A stretch of 64,000 nt of DNA from Methylobacterium radiotolerans JCM 2831 (lineage in GTDB: Bacteria; Pseudomonadota; Alphaproteobacteria; Rhizobiales; Beijerinckiaceae): NCBI RefSeq assembly GCF_000019725.1, contig NC_010505.1, forward strand, positions 5,750,001 through 5,814,000, in the 5' to 3' direction. How positions within the stretch are numbered: position 1 is the first letter of the stretch; each line of letters begins with the position of its first letter. Made by a program: the position numbers and the translations under genes. The notes beneath the pieces were generated by a model. The model did not search any database. It was not told the DNA's origin and saw only the letters and a list, made by a program, of their open reading frames with translations. Positions 11,220 through 19,129 of the stretch are shown here, piece by piece.

Positions 11220-12065
11220 TCAGAGCGTCCCTCCGGACAGGCGCACGATCGTCTTCCAGTAGCCCACCGGCATCAGGCGCTGGATCAGCGCGGCGTTCTT
11301 GGCGTCCTTGCCGACGACGATCCGGGGCGCCCGGGCCTCGATGCCGCGGATGATGGCGGCGGCCGCGTCGGCCGGCGCCAGGGTCAGGAGCTTGCCGAAC
11401 GCCGCCCGGGCCTTCTCGTCCTCCACGGCCGCGCGCTTCGCCGCCTCCGGATCGGTGGGCGGCCGCCGGCCGCGGGCGTTGCGGGAGATGGCGGTGGCGA
11501 CGCCGCCCGGATGGACCACCGTCACGCCGAGGCCGGTGCCGTCGAACTCGTGCCGGAGGGCCTCCGAGAAGCCGCGCACTCCGAACTTGCTGGTGCAGTA
11601 AGCGACCTGCCCCGGCGGCGCGATCAGGCCGAACAGGCTCGACAGGTTGACGATCTGCGCCGCCGGACGGGCGCGCAGCATCGGCAGGAAGGCGTGACAC
11701 ATCCGCACGACGGCGCGCAGGTTGATGTCGAGCAGCCACTCGAAGTCGTCGAGATGCGTCTCGTCGAACCGGCCTCCGAGGGCGACGCCGGCATTGTTGA
11801 TCAGCAGGTCGAGGTGCCCGGACTGCTCCGCGACCCAGTGGGGCAGCGCGCGGATCCCCTCGGCATCCGTGAGGTCGAGGACGCGCGTCGCGACCGTGAC
11901 CCCGCGGATCTGGGCAGCGACGGCCGCGAGGCCGGTCTCGTCCCGGTCCACCAGGAGAAGCGTGCAGCCCTTCGCGGCCAGGCCCTCGGCCAGTGCCGAG
12001 CCGATGCCGCTCGCCGCGCCGGTGATCAGGGCCACCGCGCCCGCGAGTTGGAACCGCTGTGCCAA
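11220..12065 (-). CDS. SDR family oxidoreductase
   Basis: 281 residues. Classical short-chain dehydrogenase: TGAASGIG at 15-22 for NAD(P), NNAG at 90-93, catalytic Ser near 142, Tyr156 and Lys160 in YCTSK. The C-terminal tail (to LMPVGYWKTIVRLSGGTL) resembles the extra segment of SDRs found beside BVMOs. The start is a TTG at 12065 with GGGGAGG eight bases upstream; no ATG lies nearby. It is the first gene of the three-gene operon and probably interconverts an alcohol and the ketone used by the BVMO. The promoter lies in the short gap to the divergent tetR gene, where a perfect palindrome is found. Confidence 0.9.
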   Translation of the reverse strand: MAQRFQLAGAVALITGAASGIGSALAEGLAAKGCTLLLVDRDETGLAAVAAQIRGVTVATRVLDLTDAEGIRALPHWVAEQSGHLDLLINNAGVALGGRFDETHLDDFEWLLDINLRAVVRMCHAFLPMLRARPAAQIVNLSSLFGLIAPPGQVAYCTSKFGVRGFSEALRHEFDGTGLGVTVVHPGGVATAISRNARGRRPPTDPEAAKRAAVEDEKARAAFGKLLTLAPADAAAAIIRGIEARAPRIVVGKDAKNAALIQRLMPVGYWKTIVRLSGGTL

Positions 12066-12132
12066 ACCGCGCCTCCCCGTGCCGTCGATCCGGATCGACT
12101 GTTCTCGGGGGATAGGCCCGGCCGGCCGGATT

Positions 12133-12154
12133 GTCTAGGGTGAGCACCCTAGAC
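12133..12154. promoter_or_regulatory. Perfect 22-bp palindrome, probable TetR operator
   Basis: GTCTAGGGTG and CACCCTAGAC (10-bp arms) flank a 2-base centre AG. It sits 13 bases before the tetR ATG and about 68 bases before the divergent SDR start. Length and symmetry are typical of TetR-family operators, which usually control the regulator itself and the divergent operon. The assignment is inferred from position. Confidence 0.7.
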
Positions 12155-12166
12155 GGGGACGGGATC

Positions 12167-12829
12167 ATGTCGCGGGGCGAGGTTCGGAGGGGTGAGCGCG
12201 GGGCGAATGTCGATCCGGAGGCCGATCTCGCCGCCGCGTCCCCCGATACGCGCACCCGGATCCTCGCGGTCAGCCTCGCGCTGTTCAATGCCCGCGGCCT
12301 CGGCCACGTCACGACGGCGGAGATCGCGGCCGCGGCGGGGATCCGCGAGGGCAATCTGCAGTACCATTTCCCGCGCAAGCGCGGCCTGGTCGAAGCCCTG
12401 TTCGCGGCCTTCGAGACCGAGGCCGTGGCGGTCGCGGGTCGGATGCCCGCCGACCCCGCGGCGCCGGAGGCGCTGCTCGCCTATCAACGGGCGTGGTTCG
12501 ACCTGATGTGGCGCTACCGCTGCGTCTACCGCGACGGCATCGCCATGGTGGAGATCGCGCCGGCCCTGCGCGCCCGGGTCCATACCCTCCGGGCCGAGAC
12601 CCAGGCGCTGGCCCGCGGCGTGTTCGAGGCGGCCGTGCGGGCAGGGCGGCTGCGCGTCGCCCCGGACGCGCTCGGCCGGCTCATCGACAATGCCTGGATC
12701 GTGTCCAGCCACTGGATGAGCCACCGCCTCCAGGGCGGCACCGCCCTCACGGAGGCGGACCGGGACTGGGGCTTCGCGCAGGTGCGCGACCTCTTCGCGC
12801 CCTATCTCGTGCCGGAAGGTCCCATCTGA
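12167..12829 (+). CDS. TetR family transcriptional regulator
   Basis: 220 residues. The TetR DNA-binding domain covers about residues 25-75: TRTRILAVSLALFNARG, then the helix-turn-helix VTTAEIAAAAGIREGNLQYHF and KRGLVEALF. The rest is a helical ligand-binding and dimerisation domain, here of the TetR_C/DUF-type with a WFDLMWRYR stretch. The ATG at 12167 follows GGGGACGGG; a TTG at 12131 in the same frame would run through the palindrome and is less likely. It diverges from the SDR-esterase-BVMO operon, so it probably represses that operon until a ketone or related ligand binds. Confidence 0.9.
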   Translation: MSRGEVRRGERGANVDPEADLAAASPDTRTRILAVSLALFNARGLGHVTTAEIAAAAGIREGNLQYHFPRKRGLVEALFAAFETEAVAVAGRMPADPAAPEALLAYQRAWFDLMWRYRCVYRDGIAMVEIAPALRARVHTLRAETQALARGVFEAAVRAGRLRVAPDALGRLIDNAWIVSSHWMSHRLQGGTALTEADRDWGFAQVRDLFAPYLVPEGPI

Positions 12830-12886
12830 CGGCCCCTGGCCCGATCCTTCCATGCGCCCCGGCCAAGCTCGGACCCGAAGGACGCG

Positions 12887-14134
12887 ATGCTTGACCGCCT
12901 GACCCATGCCGGCCTCAGCCTCCTCGTGCTGCTCGCCGTCGCGTTCCTGTTCTCGACGAACCGGCGGGCGATCAGTCCCCGCGTGGTCCTCACCGGCCTG
13001 GCTCTGCAGGTCGGCCTCGGCGCCCTGGTCCTGTTCCTGCCCGCCGGCCAAGCCGCGCTGCGGGCCGCCGCCGCCGGAGTCGTCACCGTGCTGTCCTACG
13101 GCGACCGGGGCACGGCCTTCCTGTTCGGCGGGCTCGTCGAGCCCAAGATGTTCGAGCTGTTCGGCGGCTCGGGCTTCATCCTGGCGCTGCGGGTCCTGCC
13201 GCAGATCCTCTACGTCTCCGCGCTGATCGGCGTGCTCTACCATCTCGGCGTGATGCAGGCGCTCGCCCGCTTGCTAGGCGCGGTGCTCCGGCGGATCCTG
13301 GGCACGTCGCCGATCGAGTCGTTCTCCGCGGTGATCACGATCGCCATCGGCCAGAGCGAGATCGCCGTCGCCCTGCGCCCGTTCCTCGCCCTGCTGACCG
13401 GGGCCGAGCTGTTCGCCGTCATGTCGAGCGGTGCCGCGTCCACCGCGGGATCGATCCTGGCGGGCTACGCGGCGCTCGGCGTACCCATGACCTACCTGCT
13501 CGCGGCCTCCGTGATGGCGATCCCGGGAGGGCTCGTCTACGCCAAGATCCTGATGCCCTCCACGGAGCCGACCCGGATCGCGACCACCCGGGTGGAGTTC
13601 GGCGAGACACGGGCGGCCAACATCATCGAGGCGGCGGCGGACGGCACCCAGAAGGGGCTCGCGGTGGCGGTCTCGGTGGGGGCCATGCTGATCGCCTTCG
13701 TCGGGCTGATCGCCCTGGCGGACGGCCTGTTCGGCACCCTCGGGGCTTGGATGGGCTACCCGTCCGCCTCGTTCGAGGGCGTGCTCGGCCGGGCGCTCGC
13801 CCCGCTGGCGTGGCTCCTCGGCGTGCCCTGGGACCAGGCGACCCTGGTCGGCGGCGCGATCGGCCAGAAGCTCGCCTTCAACGAGTTCCTGGCCTACGCC
13901 AACCTGTCGCCGGTCCTGAAGGCCGGCACCCTCGAGCCGCGGGCGCAGGCGATCGTCTGCTTCGCCCTGTGCGGCTTCGCCAATTTCGCGTCGATCGCGA
14001 TCCAGCTCGCGAGCTTCTCGAGCCTCGTCCCGGAGCGGCGCTCCGAGGTCGCCCGGTACGGGCTGCGGGCGATCCTGGCGGGGACGCTGTCGAACCTCAC
14101 GAGCGCGGCGATCGCCGGGCTGTTCGTGGCGTGA
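12887..14134 (+). CDS. Concentrative nucleoside transporter (NupC/CNT family)
   Basis: 415 residues and strongly hydrophobic, with about 8-10 membrane helices. It has the three-part CNT layout: an N-terminal transporter domain, the Gate/core segment near 95-200, and the C-terminal domain with QKLAFNEFLAYANL. CNT proteins import nucleosides with H+ or Na+. The usual GQTEAPL substrate motif appears as GQSEIAV, and the later NEF motif is kept, so substrate preference may differ. It starts 57 bases after tetR on the same strand, and its stop is 4 bases from the stop of the convergent methyltransferase. No nucleoside catabolic gene is adjacent. Confidence 0.88.
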   Translation: MLDRLTHAGLSLLVLLAVAFLFSTNRRAISPRVVLTGLALQVGLGALVLFLPAGQAALRAAAAGVVTVLSYGDRGTAFLFGGLVEPKMFELFGGSGFILALRVLPQILYVSALIGVLYHLGVMQALARLLGAVLRRILGTSPIESFSAVITIAIGQSEIAVALRPFLALLTGAELFAVMSSGAASTAGSILAGYAALGVPMTYLLAASVMAIPGGLVYAKILMPSTEPTRIATTRVEFGETRAANIIEAAADGTQKGLAVAVSVGAMLIAFVGLIALADGLFGTLGAWMGYPSASFEGVLGRALAPLAWLLGVPWDQATLVGGAIGQKLAFNEFLAYANLSPVLKAGTLEPRAQAIVCFALCGFANFASIAIQLASFSSLVPERRSEVARYGLRAILAGTLSNLTSAAIAGLFVA

Positions 14135-14138
14135 CGGA

Positions 14139-15092
14139 TCAGGCGCCCTTGCGCGCCGCGAGAAGCAGCGCGTTCGGGCGGGTCCGCTTCGGCACCGGCA
14201 GGACGCGGTCGAGGATCGCGCCGACGCCGTACGCGAAGGCGAGCGCCGCCGCCCAGGACCACGTCCGCCGGAAGAAGCGGTCGCGGCAGCGGACGGGGCT
14301 GACCTTGGCCATCCAGTGGATCAGCGAATCGTGCCGGTCCATGCCGATGGCGTGGACGGCCTCGGGCGTGCAGCCGAGCGTGCCGGCCAGCGCCTCCAGG
14401 GCGGTGGGCGTCCACCACGTCAGGTGGTGGGGCGGCGCGTTGATGACGAAGTTCGGGATGGTGGTGTTGGGCGAGGGCCAGAGCGGCGTGCCGATCAGGA
14501 CCACGCCGCCCGGCTTGACGCAGGCCGCGAGCGCCTTGGCGAAACCCAGCGGGTCCGCCACGTGCTCGATCACCTGGAACGCGCAAGCGACGTCGTAGAC
14601 CGGGCCGACGCGCGCCGCGTGCGCCTCCACGGTCTCGTCGAGGATCGCGCCGGTCGGGTCCTCGGCGGAGAAGTTCGGGTCGAGGCCAGTATAGGTGGCG
14701 TTCGGCACGTAGGCGCGGAACCCGCCGTGGCCGCAGCCGACATCGAGCACACGGGCGCCCGCGGACACGTGCGCGGCCGCTTGGCGAAACTCCAGGCGCT
14801 CCGTCTCCGGCCCGGCGAGCTTATCGTGCGCGGCGATCCGGCCGTAGAACGCCCGGTAGAAAGCCGCGTCGCCGGCGACCGGCGGGTCGAAGAAGATCAG
14901 CCCGGTCGGGGATTCCCAGAGGCGGAACGTCCCGGCGGGACGCAGCAGCGGCCCGACATCGACGCCGCCGGAATAGTGCCAGAGAAGCGTCAGGAAGGCG
15001 GCGTCCAGGCGTTCGACGCAGCGCAGGGCGGGGGCGCCGGTGATCGGGCAGGGGGGGATCGACTGATCGGCCGCTCGGGCGCTGTCCGCCAA
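14139..15092 (-). CDS. Class I SAM-dependent methyltransferase
   Basis: 317 residues. The core is a methyltransferase fold with motif I VLDVGCGHGGF (near 115), and FQVIEHVADPLGFAKALAACVKPGGVVLIGTP as motifs II-III. The N-terminus carries CPITGAPALRC, a possible metal or structural Cys pair, as in Methyltransf_23 proteins that modify sugars or lipids. The C-terminus has a Trp/Ala-rich stretch (TWSWAAALAFAYGVGAILD) that may touch the membrane. The start is TTG at 15092 with GAGGA about 8 bases upstream. It lies downstream of the pqqA terminator, so it is probably transcribed separately. The substrate is unknown. Confidence 0.82.
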   Translation of the reverse strand: MADSARAADQSIPPCPITGAPALRCVERLDAAFLTLLWHYSGGVDVGPLLRPAGTFRLWESPTGLIFFDPPVAGDAAFYRAFYGRIAAHDKLAGPETERLEFRQAAAHVSAGARVLDVGCGHGGFRAYVPNATYTGLDPNFSAEDPTGAILDETVEAHAARVGPVYDVACAFQVIEHVADPLGFAKALAACVKPGGVVLIGTPLWPSPNTTIPNFVINAPPHHLTWWTPTALEALAGTLGCTPEAVHAIGMDRHDSLIHWMAKVSPVRCRDRFFRRTWSWAAALAFAYGVGAILDRVLPVPKRTRPNALLLAARKGA

Positions 15093-15196
15093 ACTGATCC
15101 TCGCTCGCTCCGCAGGCCCGGACGGTCCGGGGACGCCGCAGCGGCACAGGTTTGGTGTGGCCCGTCAAGCCGAGGCGCGACTTCCCACGAGCGCCC

Positions 15197-15232
15197 AAAG
15201 AAAAGGGCGCCGCTCCGGATGAAGCGGCGCCC
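15197..15232 (-). terminator. Rho-independent terminator of the pqqA unit
   Basis: GGGCGCCGCT at 15205-15214 pairs perfectly with 15223-15232. On the minus strand the stem is followed by TTTTCTTT. It begins about 20 bases after the second pqqA stop. Confidence 0.88.
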
Positions 15233-15252
15233 GAGACCGTCGGAGCGACGTC

Positions 15253-15342
15253 TTAGTGGAAGGTGTCGATCTCAGCCGACTCGTAGCTGGTGACTTCCAT
15301 GCCGACGCAGATCTCGGAGACGACGGGGGCGGACCAAGCCAT
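15253..15342 (-). CDS. pqqA: Coenzyme PQQ precursor peptide PqqA (downstream copy)
   Basis: 29 residues. The core EVTSY contains the Glu16 and Tyr20 that PqqE cross-links to build pyrroloquinoline quinone. The rest (MAWSAPVVSEIC, then ESAEIDTFH) is the standard methylotroph PqqA. It differs from the upstream copy only at residue 7 (Val instead of Ile). GGAGG precedes the ATG by 6 bases. It lies 78 bases downstream of the other copy, in the same unit, and is followed by a strong terminator. pqqB, C, D and E are not next to it, so it is an orphan precursor gene whose product must be processed by enzymes encoded elsewhere. Confidence 0.95.
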   Translation of the reverse strand: MAWSAPVVSEICVGMEVTSYESAEIDTFH

Positions 15343-15389
15343 GATTTCCTCCAGGTAAATTGATGCGTGGATAGAGAGGCCGCAGGGCC

Positions 15390-15406
15390 GGAGCGACGCG
15401 CGCTCC
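15390..15406. other. Small hairpin between the two pqqA copies
   Basis: GGAGCG and CGCTCC close a 5-base loop in the 78-base gap between the pqqA genes, with GGCC/GGCC nearby that could extend the stem. It has no T-run. It could slow or trim the transcript between the copies; this is only inferred. Confidence 0.35.
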
Positions 15407-15420
15407 AGGCCGGGCGCGAC

Positions 15421-15510
15421 TTAGTGGAACGTGTCGATCTCGGCCGACTCGTAGCTGGTGACTTCCATGCCGACGCAGATCTCGGACACGATCGGGGCAG
15501 ACCAAGCCAT
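15421..15510 (-). CDS. pqqA: Coenzyme PQQ precursor peptide PqqA (promoter-proximal copy)
   Basis: 29 residues with MAWSAPIVSEIC, the cross-link core EVTSY (Glu16, Tyr20) and the tail ESAEIDTFH. AGGAG lies 8 bases before the ATG. Third-position differences from the second copy (for example in Ser4, Ala23 and Thr27 codons) show that the duplication is not brand new, while the protein is kept almost identical. This suggests selection for dosage. It is the first gene after an AT-rich promoter and before a second copy. PqqA is made on ribosomes, bound by PqqD and converted by PqqE, PqqF/G, PqqB and PqqC, none of which is encoded here. Confidence 0.95.
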   Translation of the reverse strand: MAWSAPIVSEICVGMEVTSYESAEIDTFH

Positions 15511-15539
15511 GGCGTTTCTCCTCGCTGTTGGTGCGATCC

Positions 15540-15568
15540 ATATAGGCAATATCTTGGACGCAATACAA
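15540..15568 (-). promoter_or_regulatory. Probable promoter of the pqqA pair
   Basis: On the minus strand TTGTAT (15568-15563) and CTATAT (15545-15540) are separated by 17 bases. The -10 lies 30 bases before the first pqqA ATG. The surrounding ~60 bases are strikingly AT-rich against the 70% GC background. Confidence 0.6.
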
Positions 15569-15945
15569 GCGAGCACAACACTTATATTTCTCATAGGGAG
15601 CTTGGCCGGGCGCCGCGCGCAACCCTCCCGTGGCCGCGCGGCCACCCGCCGGGGCGCCGTTCGGCATCGGCTGCGGATGGGCACGGTTTCGGCTTGACGG
15701 GCTCTGCGCGCGGGCGCACGACGCACCCGCGCGACGGTGTCCTCGACGGTGTCGCGCTCCCATTCCAGCAGCGACCCGCGAAGCGACGTGCCCGACCGAT
15801 CGTGCCTGCCGTGCCCGGCCCCGTGCCGTCGTCCCGCCTGAGCCGCTGAGAGGCCTGGCCGCGGGGCGACCGACGCGGCGGCCGGTCACGGCCCTGACCC
15901 AGGATGACCGGCGACGCGTCGCCTCGTAATGCACGAGGCGAGGCC
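15569..15945. other. Gene-free stretch between pqqA promoter and mgtE
   Basis: About 375 bases. The first ~30 bases are AT-rich and may hold upstream regulatory sites of pqqA. The rest is GC-rich, and its open frames lack ribosome sites. No riboswitch structure could be recognised by eye before mgtE. Confidence 0.45.
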
Positions 15946-17316
15946 ATGAACGAGATCGCCCCCTTCGACACGCGCGTCGATCCCTCCGTGTTGGCCGCAC
16001 GCCTGTCGGACGAGCGGGCGCCCGACATCGTCGAGGCCCTCAACGACGAGGCCCCCGAGGTCGCCGCCGCCATCCTGCTCGGCCTGCCGATGGAGCGGGC
16101 CATCGAGGTGCTGGACCAGCCGGAGCTCGACTGCGCCGCCGACATCATCGAGATGCTGCCGCGGGATCGGGTCGCGGGCTACCTGTCGGGCATGTCGGCC
16201 GACCGGGTCACGGACGTGTTCCGCGAGATCGAGGAGCCCGGCCGCTCCGACCTGCGCGCCCGCCTCGACGCCGAGACCCGCGGCGCCGTCGACCGGCTGT
16301 CGGCCTACGGCGAGGAGACCGTGGGCTCGCTCATGACCACCGAGTTCGTCACCGTGCCGGGCACCTGGACGGTGGGCCAGACGCTGGAGCACATCCGCCA
16401 CGTCGAGAAGACCCGCGAGACGATCTACGCGATCTTCGTGCTCGACCCGCGCACCCGCGCGCTCACCAAGGCGGTGCCGCTGCGACGCCTGATCTCGGGG
16501 GATCCGGGCGACAACGTCCTCAGCGTCGCGCCGGGACGCCGGCCGCTCGCGGTCTCGCCGACGGCCAGCCGCGAGGAGGCGGCGCGGCTGATCTCCAAGT
16601 ACGACCTCCTGGCGCTGCCGGTGGTCGACGCGGTCGGCCACGTGATCGGCATCGTCACCGTCGACGACATGATCGACGCGATGATCGAGAAGCAGACGCA
16701 GGACGTGCAGCGCTTCGGCGGCATGGAGGCTCTGCCCGAGCCCTACATGGATATCGGCTTCTTCACGATGATCCGGAAGCGGGCCGGCTGGCTGTGCGCG
16801 CTGTTCCTGTCGGAGATGCTCACCGCCTCGGCCATGCAGGGTTTCGAGGGTGAGCTGGAGAAGGCGATCGTCCTGACCCTGTTCATCCCGCTGATCATGA
16901 GCTCCGGCGGCAATTCCGGCTCGCAGGCGACCTCGCTGCTCATCCGGGCGCTGGCCCTGCACCAGATCCGCCTGCGCGACTGGTGGCGGGTGGCTCTGCG
17001 CGAGTTGCCGACCGGGATCTTCCTCGGCGCGATCCTCGGCGTGATCGCGGTGATCCGGATCGTGGCGTGGCAGAAGCTCGGCCTCTACGACTACGGCGAG
17101 CACTGGCCGCTGGTCGCCGCCACGGTCGGTGCGGCGCTCGTCGGGATCGTGACCTTCGGATCGCTCGCCGGCTCGATGCTGCCGTTCCTGCTCCAGCGCA
17201 TCGGCTTCGATCCGGCCACCGCCTCGGCGCCCTTCGTGGCGACGCTGGTCGATGTCACTGGCCTCGTCATCTACTTCTCGGTGGCGCTGCTGATCCTGCG
17301 CGGGACGCTTCTGTAG
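15946..17316 (+). CDS. mgtE: Magnesium transporter MgtE
   Basis: 456 residues. It begins with the MgtE N superhelical domain (VEALNDEAPEVAAAILLGL), followed by two CBS domains (about 130-255, GSLMTTEFVTVP and LLALPVVDAVGHVIGIVTVDDM) that sense Mg2+. A membrane domain with five helices follows. The pore motif P-L-I-M-S-S-G-G-N-S-G-S-Q near 310 is the MgtE hallmark. The protein is an inner-membrane Mg2+ channel that closes when internal Mg2+ is high. The ATG at 15946 has GAGGCGAGG upstream and is preferred to an in-frame ATG 42 bases earlier that has no ribosome site. Confidence 0.95.
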   Translation: MNEIAPFDTRVDPSVLAARLSDERAPDIVEALNDEAPEVAAAILLGLPMERAIEVLDQPELDCAADIIEMLPRDRVAGYLSGMSADRVTDVFREIEEPGRSDLRARLDAETRGAVDRLSAYGEETVGSLMTTEFVTVPGTWTVGQTLEHIRHVEKTRETIYAIFVLDPRTRALTKAVPLRRLISGDPGDNVLSVAPGRRPLAVSPTASREEAARLISKYDLLALPVVDAVGHVIGIVTVDDMIDAMIEKQTQDVQRFGGMEALPEPYMDIGFFTMIRKRAGWLCALFLSEMLTASAMQGFEGELEKAIVLTLFIPLIMSSGGNSGSQATSLLIRALALHQIRLRDWWRVALRELPTGIFLGAILGVIAVIRIVAWQKLGLYDYGEHWPLVAATVGAALVGIVTFGSLAGSMLPFLLQRIGFDPATASAPFVATLVDVTGLVIYFSVALLILRGTLL

Positions 17317-17321
17317 GCGCG

Positions 17322-17338
17322 CCGACCCTCTGGGTCGG
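17322..17338 (+). terminator. Hairpin after mgtE
   Basis: CCGACCC and GGGTCGG close a 3-base loop 5 bases after the mgtE stop. No T-run follows, so termination may be weak or Rho-assisted. Confidence 0.4.
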
Positions 17339-17444
17339 ACGCTGCGCAGCCCGGCCAATGCCGTGGATGACCGCGTGCGACCGGCCCCTTATCCCGTGCG
17401 GGAGCGGGGACCCGCCTCCCGTCCGGATGGCGTTCGAGCCTGCT

Positions 17445-18986
17445 TCAGCCCGCCACCGCCTCGGCCAGCCGCTTCCGCTGAACCTTGCCGTTCGCGGTGC
17501 GCGGCAGGGCATCCAGGAAGCGGATCTCGCGCGGGCGCTTGTAGGCGGCGAGCCGCTCGGCACACCACGCGAGCAGGCCCTCCGCGTCGGGCTCGACGCC
17601 CGGCTGGAGCACCACGAAGCCGCAGATGACCGAGACGTCCGCACGCACCGGCAGCTCGGCGACGCCCACCTCCGCCACGGACGGGTGGGTCGACAGCACC
17701 GCCTCCACCTCGTTGGGCGAGACCCGGTAGCCCATCGCCTTCATCAGGTCGTTGTTGCGGCCCTCGAACCACAGGTAGCCGTCGGCGTCGAGACGGGCGA
17801 GGTCGCCGCCGACGAACCAGTCGCCGCGCATGACCTCGGCCTCTTCTTCCGGCCGGTTCCAGTAGCCGAGCATCAGCGCCGGCTCGGTCCGGTGGACGGC
17901 GAGGAGCCCGCTCTCGCCGGCCGGAAGCGGCACGGGCTCGCCCGCGACGGGCAGGATCGCCACGCGCCGGCCCGGCTGCGGCTTACCGGGCGAGCCGGGG
18001 CGCACCGGGATGGTCGGGCCGCTGGAGATGTAGGTCGAGATCTCGCTCATCCCGAGTGCCTCGTAGAGGGGCTTGCCGGTGGCCTGACCCCAGGCCTCCA
18101 GAAGCTCCACCGCGAGGGGCTCGCCGGCCGTGCAGCCGTGGCGCAGGCTCGACAGGTCGTGGGCGCCGAGGTCGCCGTACTTGAGGATCTGGCGGTAGAG
18201 CGTCGGGACGGCGGCGAACAGGGTCGCGCCGTAGGCGGCGATCAGGCGCGGCCACACCCCGGGATCGCGCGGGCCGTTGTAGAGCACCGCGGTCGCGCCG
18301 ACCGACCAGGGATCGCTCAGGCCGACGCCCAGCGTGTAGGTCCAGTTCATGGTGCCGGCGTGGAGCATCACGTCGGATTCGGTGAGCCCGAGCCAGTGGT
18401 CGAGCATCGGGCGGCGGCCGTAGGCGGCGCGGTGGGCGTGCAGCACGCCCTTCGGCCGGCTCGTCGTGCCGGAGGTGTAGATCAGCATCGCCGGGTCGTC
18501 GGCGGCGGTGTCGGCGTAGTCGGGCAGGGGCGGGCCCGCCTTCAGGGCGGCGACCGCGGCGGCGTCGAGCAGGAGGCGCCCGCCCAGAGCCTCGGGCGCG
18601 ACCGTGCAGCCGCTCCCGACGACCACGGCGGCGGCGCCGGAATTCTCCATCAGGAAGGCGGCCTCGCCCTCCGTGAGCTGCGGCGAGGAGGGCAGCGCCA
18701 CGAGGCCGGCCGCCAGGGCACCGAAGTAGACGAGGACGTAGTCGGCCTCGTTGCCCATGCGGATCATCACCCGGTCGCCGGGCTTCAGGCCGAGGCCGAG
18801 GAGGCCCGCCGCGATGCCGCGCACCGCGCGCTCGACCGCGCCGAAGCTGAGGCGGTCCGCGGTGCCGTCGCCGACCATCACCAGGGCGGTCTTGTCGGGG
18901 CGCAGGCGCGCGTTCTCGGCGAGGCAGTACCGCGCCGCGTTGAAGCGGGCCGGCGGACGGCGATCATCGTGCTGGCTGTCGGACAC
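17445..18986 (-). CDS. AMP-binding acyl-CoA synthetase/ligase
   Basis: 513 residues. It belongs to the adenylate-forming family: P-loop YTSGTTSRPKG (near 170), the aromatic box GMSEIS (near 310), and the hinge and C-terminal lysine region ending PRTANGKVQRKRL, whose Lys forms the adenylate. Such enzymes make acyl-CoA from a carboxylate, ATP and CoA. The layout resembles benzoate/short-chain acyl-CoA ligases, but the substrate cannot be fixed. GTG start at 18986 with GGGGGAG eight bases upstream. It lies 143 bases downstream of paoC on the same strand, so it could activate the acid made by that aldehyde oxidoreductase; this link is inferred. Confidence 0.87.
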   Translation of the reverse strand: MSDSQHDDRRPPARFNAARYCLAENARLRPDKTALVMVGDGTADRLSFGAVERAVRGIAAGLLGLGLKPGDRVMIRMGNEADYVLVYFGALAAGLVALPSSPQLTEGEAAFLMENSGAAAVVVGSGCTVAPEALGGRLLLDAAAVAALKAGPPLPDYADTAADDPAMLIYTSGTTSRPKGVLHAHRAAYGRRPMLDHWLGLTESDVMLHAGTMNWTYTLGVGLSDPWSVGATAVLYNGPRDPGVWPRLIAAYGATLFAAVPTLYRQILKYGDLGAHDLSSLRHGCTAGEPLAVELLEAWGQATGKPLYEALGMSEISTYISSGPTIPVRPGSPGKPQPGRRVAILPVAGEPVPLPAGESGLLAVHRTEPALMLGYWNRPEEEAEVMRGDWFVGGDLARLDADGYLWFEGRNNDLMKAMGYRVSPNEVEAVLSTHPSVAEVGVAELPVRADVSVICGFVVLQPGVEPDAEGLLAWCAERLAAYKRPREIRFLDALPRTANGKVQRKRLAEAVAG

Positions 18987-19129
18987 CGGGCGCTCCCCCG
19001 CGGGCGGGCTTTTCGCCGGGTGTCCCGCCTGGGCGCGCCTGCGTCAACAGGGGCCGCCGCCGCGCACGGCGCGAGGTCCGCCGGCGACCGTGACGCCGGG
19101 GGGCGCGCAGTGTCAGCGGAACCAGGCCC

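Noticed and set aside
12131..12166. TTG start for tetR inside the palindrome region
   Set aside because: Would translate the operator itself and lacks a ribosome site; the ATG at 12167 fits better.
15591..16148. Frames in the gap before mgtE as a possible small gene
   Set aside because: Low-complexity Arg/Ala/Pro translations without ribosome site; they overlap the mgtE start.
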